Shown: piece by piece, positions 1 to 4,379 of the stretch
How the letters are laid out: each line of letters starts with the position of its first letter
How positions within the stretch are numbered: position 1 is the first letter of the stretch
Assembly: GCA_017515945.1 (NCBI GenBank)
Contig: JAFWDX010000516.1
Coordinates: 1 to 5,792 of the forward strand
Direction: 5' to 3'
DNA: 5,792 bases
Source: Blautia sp.
GTDB lineage: Bacteria > Bacillota > Clostridia > Lachnospirales > Lachnospiraceae
Position numbers and translations under genes: made by a program
The notes under the pieces: generated by a model
Database searches by the model: none
The model's input: the letters and a program-made list of their open reading frames with translations, nothing else
Told to the model about the DNA's origin: nothing

Positions 1-19
1 ACCTGTCCCCGTGACTCAT
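1..19 (-). repeat. Family 1 palindromic repeat, copy A, cut by window edge
   Basis: The first 19 bases match the right half of the palindromic repeat seen complete at 2446-2476 and 2555-2585: ACCTGTCCCC followed by the TGACTCAT arm. One base differs from the other copies, with CCCCG where they have CCCCC. The left arm lies outside the window. Strand is assigned by the orientation of the asymmetric centre, taking GGGGGACAGG as plus. This copy sits just ahead of the ribosome binding site of the binding-protein gene, so that gene has a family 1 repeat on each side. Confidence 0.85.
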
Positions 20-27
20 TATTTACT

Positions 28-32
28 GGAGG
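28..32 (+). promoter_or_regulatory. Ribosome binding site deciding the start of the binding-protein gene
   Basis: GGAGG ends 8 bases before the ATG at 41, near-ideal spacing. It favours the ATG at 41 over the in-frame GTG at 11, which lies upstream of the site and inside the arm of repeat copy A. Confidence 0.85.
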
Positions 33-40
33 TCATACAA

Positions 41-1213
41 ATGAGAAACAGAAATTATCGATTCCGCGTAACTGTTCAGTCAAAAGCTCCTTCACAGGTA
101 AGAATCAAGTCTCTGTGGCTCTCCGGAATGGTACTCTGTATTACAGCCTGGCTTCTGACGGCTGCTCCCGCCTATGCCAAAGATCCATCCGGTGAAGATC
201 TGCTCTACGCCACCCAGTTTTCTGTAGAAGTACAGTCAAATGGAACCTCCCTGATCACCATCGGAAACCAGGATCGTTACCTGCTGGTGCCGGAGAACGT
301 GCCGGTACCGGCCGATGTACCGGAGGACGTGACGGTTTTGTGTCAGCCGCTTGACTGCATCTATCTGGCGGCCTCATCCGCCATGGATTTCTATCGCGAA
401 CTGGGCATACTGGATCAGGTGCGCCTGACCAGCACAAAAGTTGCGGACTGGAGCCTCTCCCAGGTGAAGGATGCTCTGGAAAATGGCACGATGCTCTATG
501 CCGGCCGCTACAGCACGCCGGATTATGAATTGATCCTGGGGGAAGGGACAAAGCTGGCGATTGAATCAACCATGATCTATCACAGCCCTGAGACGAAAGA
601 AACCCTGGAATCGCTGGGAATCCCGGTTCTGGTGGAACGCTCAAGCTATGAACCGGATCCGCTTGGAAGGATGGAATGGATCAGGCTTTATGGCCTGCTC
701 GCCGGTTGTAAAGATCAGGCTGATTCCTTCTTTGAAAAACAGATCAGCCGGCTGAAGCACATACAGCAGACGCAGACCGGAAAACGGGTCGTGTTTTTTC
801 ATATCAGCGGCAGCGGATACGCCGTGGTGCGCAAACCGGGAGATTATGTGTCCCGGATGATCGCCATGGCCGGCGGCGAATACTTTCTGGGTACAGACAA
901 AGACCCTCAGGACAATGCCCTCTCCACCATGAACATGGAGATGGAGAGCTTCTATGAGGCGGCGAGGGACGCGGACATCCTGATCTACAACAGCACGATC
1001 GACGGAGATATCCGCACGATCGATGAACTTCTCGGAAAAAGCCCGCTGCTTGCCGATTTCAGAGCGGTGAAAGAAGGGAATGTCTGGTGTACCGGCAGAA
1101 ATATGTTCCAGCAGGCCACGGGCATCGGTGAGATGATCCTGGATCTGAGCCGGATCATTCAAGGCAGCACTGACAATGGGGAAGAACTGACATATCTGCA
1201 TCCAGTCATATGA
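41..1213 (+). CDS. ABC transporter substrate-binding protein, FecB/BtuF type (iron-complex, heme or cobalamin class)
   Basis: The 390-residue product is the extracytoplasmic ligand-capturing subunit of a metal-chelate importer. The N-terminus is basic (residues 1-23), followed by a hydrophobic core (about 25-44) and a likely signal peptidase I site, APAYA then KD at 46/47. The mature part has the two-lobe layout of periplasmic binding protein family 2: an ordered N-lobe, IESTMIYHSPE at about 174 leading into LGIPVLVERS near 192, a linker helix around the LYGLLAG segment, and a C-lobe ending in a helix after the NVWCTGRN segment. The whole resembles a group of Lachnospiraceae iron-type binding proteins known to me from memory. 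I see no lipobox cysteine, which is odd for a Gram-positive binding protein. Residues 9-20 are encoded by a copy of repeat family 2, and the TGA stop is the first three bases of repeat copy B. The permease follows after a 118-base, repeat-filled gap. The ligand cannot be decided from sequence alone. Confidence 0.9.
   Translation: MRNRNYRFRVTVQSKAPSQVRIKSLWLSGMVLCITAWLLTAAPAYAKDPSGEDLLYATQFSVEVQSNGTSLITIGNQDRYLLVPENVPVPADVPEDVTVLCQPLDCIYLAASSAMDFYRELGILDQVRLTSTKVADWSLSQVKDALENGTMLYAGRYSTPDYELILGEGTKLAIESTMIYHSPETKETLESLGIPVLVERSSYEPDPLGRMEWIRLYGLLAGCKDQADSFFEKQISRLKHIQQTQTGKRVVFFHISGSGYAVVRKPGDYVSRMIAMAGGEYFLGTDKDPQDNALSTMNMEMESFYEAARDADILIYNSTIDGDIRTIDELLGKSPLLADFRAVKEGNVWCTGRNMFQQATGIGEMILDLSRIIQGSTDNGEELTYLHPVI
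68..100 (-). repeat. Family 2 repeat unit inside the binding-protein coding sequence
   Basis: This stretch reads GTAACTGTTCAGTCA and then AAAGCTCCTTCACAG. Its left part (65-82) is an exact 18-base match to 5653-5670. Its right part (76-97) matches the reverse complement of 5771-5792 at 21 of 22 bases, and 77-97 matches the reverse complement of 1258-1278 at 19 of 21. It therefore joins both ends of the longer element after alr. It encodes residues about 10-20 of the signal-peptide n-region. Strand is given relative to the 5767-5792 copy. Confidence 0.8.
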
Positions 1214-1240
1214 GTCAGGGGGACAGGTTCCTTGACTCAT
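1210..1240 (+). repeat. Family 1 palindromic repeat, copy B
   Basis: ATGAGTCA and TGACTCAT arms enclose the centre GGGGGACAGGTTCCT. The perfect arm pairing is extended inward by a G-T wobble and two G-C pairs, so the transcript can form a hairpin starting at the stop codon. The TGA at 1211-1213 is the stop of the binding-protein gene. The 31 bases are the exact reverse complement of copy D at 2446-2476. No T-run follows, so it is not a typical intrinsic terminator. Confidence 0.93.
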
Positions 1241-1253
1241 AAAATGAAAAATG

Positions 1254-1283
1254 GTTACTGTGAAGGAGCTAATGACTGTACGA
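1254..1283 (+). repeat. Family 2 repeat unit in the transporter intergenic gap
   Basis: GTTACTGTGAAGGAGCT followed by AATGACTG matches the element end at 5767-5792 in the same orientation, and matches the reverse complement of 77-97. Here TGACTG runs directly into TACG, as though a short stretch corresponding to the ACAGT end had been lost. It lies 13 bases after repeat copy B, so the 118-base gap between the transporter genes is mostly repeat. Confidence 0.7.
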
Positions 1284-1290
1284 ATACGAC

Positions 1291-1307
1291 AAATGGAATT
1301 TCCATTT
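1291..1307. repeat. Short perfect dyad before the permease
   Basis: AAATGGAATTTCCATTT is an 8-bp inverted repeat around one central base, lying 24 bases upstream of the permease start. It could be an operator half-site pair or a small hairpin affecting translation. No -35/-10 pair accompanies it, so no regulatory role is shown. Confidence 0.4.
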
Positions 1308-1331
1308 CCAAATGAAAACAGGTGACATCCG

Positions 1332-2336
1332 ATGAGCAGAAGATATCGTTATATAACAGGTTTTATCATATTGTTGGTTGCGACAGGGTTGCTGCTGCTC
1401 ATAAACGCAACTGCGGGAAGTGCCGCACTTTCTCCTGCGGCGGCCCTGCGGATCCTGTTTGCCATGGATAAGGACAGCACGGAAACCGCCAGCCGGATCA
1501 TCTTTACGATCCGGCTCCCCAGACTTGTGGCAGCCGCTCTGCTGGGAGGTGATCTGGCCGTATCCGGTTTTCTGCTGCAGACATTTTTTGCCAATCCGAT
1601 CGCAGGTCCTTTTGTCCTGGGTATTTCTTCGAGCGCAAAGCTGTGTGTAGCTCTGGCATTGATCTTTGCCCTGGGACACGGGTTTATCCTGAATTCTGCC
1701 ATGCTGATCGGAGCCGCCTTCGCAGGTGCGCTGCTTTCACTGGGCCTGATCCTGATTATGGCTGGCAGAGTAAAAAAACTGTCGGTCCTGATCATATGCG
1801 GCGTCATGATCGGATATATCTGCTCTGCCGTCACGGATATCGTGGTGACCTTTGCAGATGATTCCAATATCGTCAACCTGCACAACTGGTCCATGGGCAG
1901 CTTTTCCGGGATGAGCTGGGGAAATGTGCGTTCGATCGCGATCGTGACTGCGCTGGCTGTGCCGGCTGTCGTGCTGCTGGCGAAGCCGATGAACGCCTAT
2001 CAGCTCGGAGAATCATACGCTCTCAGCATGGGCGTGAATGTCCGATGGTTCCGTGTGTCTTTGATCCTTCTGTCAAGCGTTCTCTCTGCGTGTGTCACGG
2101 CCTTTGCTGGCCCGATCTCCTTTGTAGGCGTTGCGGTGCCTCATCTGGTCCGCACTGCCTTCGGCACATCAAAACCGCTGGTCATACTCCCTGCTTCGTT
2201 TCTGGGAGGTGCTGCATTCTGCCTTTTCTGCGATCTGATCGCCCGGACCATGTTCGCACCTTCTGAGCTCGGCATCAGCACAGTTACGGCTGTATTCGGT
2301 GCACCGGTGGTCATCTGGATGCTGATGCGCAGATGA
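1332..2336 (+). CDS. FecCD-family ABC transporter permease (iron-complex/cobalamin type)
   Basis: The 334-residue integral membrane subunit forms the translocation path for the ligand delivered by the upstream binding protein. Length is normal for the family. A first membrane helix lies at about 8-27. The family signature RLPR (61-64) runs into a GG-LAVSG-LLQ-FFANPIAGPFVLGIS region (72-99), and further hydrophobic segments lie near 95-117, 120-142, 148-172, 198-218, 238-262 and 285-305. GPISFVGVAVPHLVR at 260-274 is the conserved loop expected near the ATPase contact surface. The C-terminus, from GIS-TVTAVFGAP to MLMRR, matches the usual family end. An AGGTG ribosome binding site (1320-1324) sits 7 bases before the ATG. 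The TGA stop (2334-2336) is the first three bases of repeat copy C, and the last 78 coding bases recur twice downstream. No ATPase gene follows; it may lie upstream of the window, elsewhere, or be lost. The family is clear, the substrate is not. Confidence 0.93.
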   Translation: MSRRYRYITGFIILLVATGLLLLINATAGSAALSPAAALRILFAMDKDSTETASRIIFTIRLPRLVAAALLGGDLAVSGFLLQTFFANPIAGPFVLGISSSAKLCVALALIFALGHGFILNSAMLIGAAFAGALLSLGLILIMAGRVKKLSVLIICGVMIGYICSAVTDIVVTFADDSNIVNLHNWSMGSFSGMSWGNVRSIAIVTALAVPAVVLLAKPMNAYQLGESYALSMGVNVRWFRVSLILLSSVLSACVTAFAGPISFVGVAVPHLVRTAFGTSKPLVILPASFLGGAAFCLFCDLIARTMFAPSELGISTVTAVFGAPVVIWMLMRR

Positions 2337-2362
2337 GTCAGGGGGACAGGTTCCCTGACTCA
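2334..2362 (+). repeat. Family 1 palindromic repeat, copy C
   Basis: TGAGTCA and TGACTCA arms enclose GGGGGACAGGTTCCC, giving a perfect 10-bp stem (TGAGTCAGGG with CCCTGACTCA). It supplies the permease stop codon. It is the exact reverse complement of the core of copy E, and differs from copy B by one base, next to the right arm. Confidence 0.93.
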
Positions 2363-2368
2363 CACGTA

Positions 2369-2449
2369 AACACTTCTGAGCAGGGCATCAGCACGGCCAC
2401 GGCCGTATTCGGTGCACTGGTGGTTATCTGAATGTTGATGCACAGATGA
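2369..2449 (+). pseudogene. Degenerate copy of the permease 3' end (tail copy 2)
   Basis: Read in the permease frame this gives TSEQGISTATAVFGA, then LVVI, then a TGA at 2429-2431 where the gene has Trp329, then MLMHR and a TGA at 2447-2449 inside repeat copy D. Several changes from the intact tail are C-to-T or G-to-A transitions (TGG to TGA, CTG to TTG, CGC to CAC, CCG to CTG), consistent with decay without selection. No start codon or ribosome binding site precedes it. It is a remnant, not a gene. Confidence 0.88.
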
Positions 2450-2476
2450 GTCAAGGAACCTGTCCCCCTGACTCAT
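2446..2476 (-). repeat. Family 1 palindromic repeat, copy D
   Basis: ATGAGTCA and TGACTCAT arms enclose AGGAACCTGTCCCCC. All 31 bases are the exact reverse complement of copy B, so B and D form perfect inverted repeats around the permease gene and tail copy 2. Confidence 0.93.
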
Positions 2477-2477
2477 C

Positions 2478-2558
2478 GCACCTTCTGAGCTGGGCATCAG
2501 CACGGTCACGGCCGTGTTCGGTGCACCGGTGGTCATCTGGATGCTGATGCGCAAATGA
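2478..2558 (+). pseudogene. Well-preserved copy of the permease 3' end (tail copy 3)
   Basis: Read in the permease frame this encodes APSELGISTVTAVFGAP, then VVIWMLMRK and a TGA stop, identical to the true C-terminus except for a final Lys in place of Arg. Five of the six base differences from the gene are synonymous third-position changes; the sixth is AGA to AAA. That pattern suggests it diverged while part of a selected coding sequence, for example a related permease gene or allele whose front part was later deleted. It has no start signal of its own. Its TGA is the start of repeat copy E. Confidence 0.87.
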
Positions 2559-2585
2559 GTCAGGGAACCTGTCCCCCTGACTCAT
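2555..2585 (-). repeat. Family 1 palindromic repeat, copy E
   Basis: ATGAGTCA and TGACTCAT arms enclose GGGAACCTGTCCCCC; the core 2556-2584 is the exact reverse complement of copy C. It closes the tandem array and is followed by TTAT, as is copy A at the window start, so the similarity between those two extends slightly past the palindrome. Confidence 0.93.
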
Positions 2586-2607
2586 TATCGAACATTATGT
2601 GGAACAG

Positions 2608-2636
2608 TTGATAGTCTATATAACAAATGCTATAAT
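2608..2636 (+). promoter_or_regulatory. Sigma-70/SigA-type promoter for the nnr (and probably alr) unit
   Basis: TTGATA at 2608-2613 (five of six to the -35 consensus) is separated by 17 bases from a perfect TATAAT at 2631-2636. Transcription should start near 2643-2645, leaving a leader of about 60 bases before the ATG at 2703. It lies just past the last repeat, so the housekeeping genes have their own promoter, independent of the transporter genes. Confidence 0.83.
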
Positions 2637-2684
2637 CAAAAACTGGTTTTCCTGTCATAAAAAGAATAGTAAAATCCTGTGGAA

Positions 2685-2691
2685 GGGGAGG
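2685..2691 (+). promoter_or_regulatory. Ribosome binding site deciding the nnr start
   Basis: GGGGAGG ends 11 bases before the ATG at 2703, slightly long but acceptable spacing. The in-frame GTG at 2679 lies upstream of this site and has no suitable site of its own, so 2703 is preferred. MKKLLYSGQMKALD is also the usual beginning of this protein family. Confidence 0.8.
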
Positions 2692-2702
2692 ACAATTCAA
2701 AA

Positions 2703-4307
2703 ATGAAAAAGCTGTTGTATTCCGGACAGATGAAGGCGCTGGATGCCTATACGATCGAACAGATCGGCATTCCCTCCCCTGTCCTCATGGAGCGCGCCGC
2801 ATTGGAGGTCGTCCTGCGAATCAAAGCCAGAGGCTGCTGCGGCAGGATCCTCGTGCTTTGCGGGACCGGTAATAACGGCGGAGACGGGATCGCCGTGGCA
2901 CGCATCCTGTTCCAGCAGGGATTCGACTCGGCATATTACGTAGCCGGGAATGAAGCTCATTACACAGACCAGACACGGCTGCAGATCTCGATCGCGGATG
3001 CGCTCGGCGTTCCGAGAATATACGATCCGGAGCCGGAAAGGCCGTCTGTACTGGTGGATTCGCTTTTCGGCGTCGGTCTGTCCCGGCCGGTGACAGGGAA
3101 ATATGCCCGACTGATCGACTGGATGAACAGGATGGATGCCTGGAAGATCGCTGTGGATATTCCATCCGGAGTAGACGCAGATACCGGGCAGATTCTTGGG
3201 ACAGCCTTCAGGGCGGATGAAACCGTGACCTTTGCTTTTGGAAAACCGGGTCTGTATTTGGATCCGGGCAGAGCACTGGCCGGAAAGGTATCAGTGGCGG
3301 AAATCGGTGTCACATGGCAGGAGAAGGCTTTTACCACAGTACATTGCAGCGGTTCCAGGAGACTTCTTGAAAAAGCAGACCTGCAGCCGCTTTTATATCG
3401 TGAACCGGCCGGCCACAAGGGAACCTTTGGCAAGGTGCTGGCAGTCGCCGGTTCTGCAGGAATGTGCGGAGCGGCATACCTGTGCGGGGCAGCCGCACTC
3501 AGGACTGGGTGCGGAATGGTGCGGATCCAGACTCCTCAGGAGAACAGGATTCCCCTGCAGACCCTGCTGCCGGAGGCCATGATCGCCTGTTCTGACAGGG
3601 AAGCAGACTGGCAGGCATATCTGGACTGGGCGGACGTTCTCATCATCGGCCCGGGACTTGGAACGGATGAAAATGCGCTGCGGCGTTTTTCCTGGTTCCT
3701 GCACGGCGCATGGGAGCAGAAAAAGCCCGTCGTTCTGGATGCGGACGGTCTGAACCTGCTCAGCGCCTTTCCGGAGAATTATAAAGGCTGGTTAGATGAA
3801 GGCGTGATCCTGACGCCCCATATCGGAGAGATGAGCCGGCTGACAGGAAAAAACCCCGCAGATCTGACAGCTGACCGGATCCGGGCGGCCCATGAAACAG
3901 CACAGAAATACGGAGCGGCCTGTATCATGAAGGATGCGGCTTCCGTGACCGCTTCGCCCACAGGAGAGGTATATATCAATACAACCGGAAATAACGGGAT
4001 GGGAACTGCCGGGAGCGGGGACGTGCTGGCCGGAGTGCTGGGAGGCCTTCTGGCACTCAACTGCAGAAGGGAGATAAGCAAACCGGATGATCCTGCCATA
4101 ATCGCAGACGGAGGCCCTTATTATGCTTCCGGAAGAAGAGATGCACCACGGGGATTGTCGACTCCGGGTGTGTTTATCGCTGCCGCCGGCGTTTACCTGC
4201 ACGGAATGGCCGGCGATCTGGCTGCCATGGAGGAAGGACCGCACGCGATGACAGCCGGGTCGATCGTGAATCATATCGGTCGCGCCATTTCGGAGAGTCT
4301 GAAATGA
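2703..4307 (+). CDS. nnr: Bifunctional NAD(P)H-hydrate repair enzyme: epimerase (N) fused to ADP/ATP-dependent dehydratase (C)
   Basis: The 534-residue cytosolic enzyme restores NADH and NADPH from their damaged hydrates. The N-terminal YjeF_N domain (about 1-225) interconverts R and S hydrates; LCGTGNNGGDGIAVARIL contains NNGGDG at 57-62, VDSLFGVGLSRP starts at 118, and VDIPSGVDADTG runs from 151. The C-terminal carbohydrate-kinase-like domain (about 235-534) dehydrates the S form using ADP or ATP: GHKGTFGKVL at 237, GPGLGTD at 316, DADGLNLL at 346, TPHIGEM at 371 and GTAGSGDVLAG from 434, with D440 as the expected catalytic Asp. An extra segment of roughly 33 residues (about 454-487, rich in Pro, Gly and charge) separates GGLLAL from the conserved AAGVYLHGMAGD, where the family normally has a short link. 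The two-domain fusion is the common bacterial form. It is preceded by its own promoter and followed 72 bases later by alr, a pairing common in Clostridia. Confidence 0.97.
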   Translation: MKKLLYSGQMKALDAYTIEQIGIPSPVLMERAALEVVLRIKARGCCGRILVLCGTGNNGGDGIAVARILFQQGFDSAYYVAGNEAHYTDQTRLQISIADALGVPRIYDPEPERPSVLVDSLFGVGLSRPVTGKYARLIDWMNRMDAWKIAVDIPSGVDADTGQILGTAFRADETVTFAFGKPGLYLDPGRALAGKVSVAEIGVTWQEKAFTTVHCSGSRRLLEKADLQPLLYREPAGHKGTFGKVLAVAGSAGMCGAAYLCGAAALRTGCGMVRIQTPQENRIPLQTLLPEAMIACSDREADWQAYLDWADVLIIGPGLGTDENALRRFSWFLHGAWEQKKPVVLDADGLNLLSAFPENYKGWLDEGVILTPHIGEMSRLTGKNPADLTADRIRAAHETAQKYGAACIMKDAASVTASPTGEVYINTTGNNGMGTAGSGDVLAGVLGGLLALNCRREISKPDDPAIIADGGPYYASGRRDAPRGLSTPGVFIAAAGVYLHGMAGDLAAMEEGPHAMTAGSIVNHIGRAISESLK

Positions 4308-4309
4308 AG

Positions 4310-4337
4310 TTTTTCATTTATATGATCGTGCGAGTAT
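4310..4337 (+). repeat. Fragment of the family 2 left flank before alr
   Basis: TTTTTCATTTATATGATCG followed by TGCGAGTA resembles 5634-5658, where TTTTCCATTTATTTGATCG is followed by CGCGTA. The match is imperfect, with one single-base gap and several substitutions, and stops where the other copy continues into GTAACTGTTCAGTCA. It may be a truncated remnant of the element. The stretch is AT-rich, so some similarity could be chance. Confidence 0.45.
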
Positions 4338-4340
4338 AAA
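4311..4340 (+). promoter_or_regulatory. Weak candidate promoter for alr
   Basis: TTTTCA at 4311-4316 (four of six) and TATAAA at 4335-4340 (five of six) are 18 bases apart, 39 bases before the alr start. A small dyad, GTATA and TATAC (4334-4350), overlaps the -10. It could give alr a second promoter beside read-through from nnr, but it is well below the quality of the promoter at 2608. Confidence 0.3.
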
Positions 4341-4379
4341 AACTGTATACCAATATAAGAAAGAGAGATCTGGCACAAA

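Larger units (their letters stand above)
2255..2585 (+). repeat. Threefold tandem array: permease 3' end plus palindromic repeat
   Basis: Three units follow one another. Each is the last ~78 bp of the permease coding region and then a family 1 palindrome: 2255-2362 (functional gene end plus copy C), 2369-2476 (degraded tail plus copy D) and 2477-2585 (well-kept tail plus copy E). Stop codons fall at 2334, 2447 and 2556, giving unit spacings of 113 and 109 bases. There are no internal indels in the tail segments. Copy 3 differs from copy 1 at 6 of 78 positions and copy 2 differs from copy 1 at about 15. The palindrome centre is in plus orientation in the first unit and inverted in the other two. 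Confidence 0.92.

Noticed and set aside
11..40. GTG at 11 as start of the binding-protein gene
   Set aside because: It lies inside the arm of repeat copy A and upstream of the GGAGG that serves the ATG at 41; no ribosome binding site of its own is visible.
255..1240. Antisense reading frames opposite the binding-protein gene
   Set aside because: Their products show no recognisable domain, they are biased in composition as expected for shadows, and the plus-strand gene has clear family signatures throughout.
1233..1261. TTGACT in repeat copy B as a -35 box for the permease
   Set aside because: The position 17 bases downstream holds TACTGT, only three of six to the -10 consensus, so no usable promoter is supported.
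1210..2585. Family 1 palindromes as intrinsic terminators
   Set aside because: None is followed by a T-run on either strand; a role in termination cannot be supported from sequence.
2334..2585. Regularly spaced palindromes as a small CRISPR array
   Set aside because: The intervening segments are near-identical copies of a permease gene end, not unique spacers, the repeat orientation varies, and no cas gene is present.
2679..2702. GTG at 2679 as start of the hydrate-repair enzyme
   Set aside because: The GGGGAGG ribosome binding site lies downstream of it, and the family N-terminus begins at the ATG at 2703.
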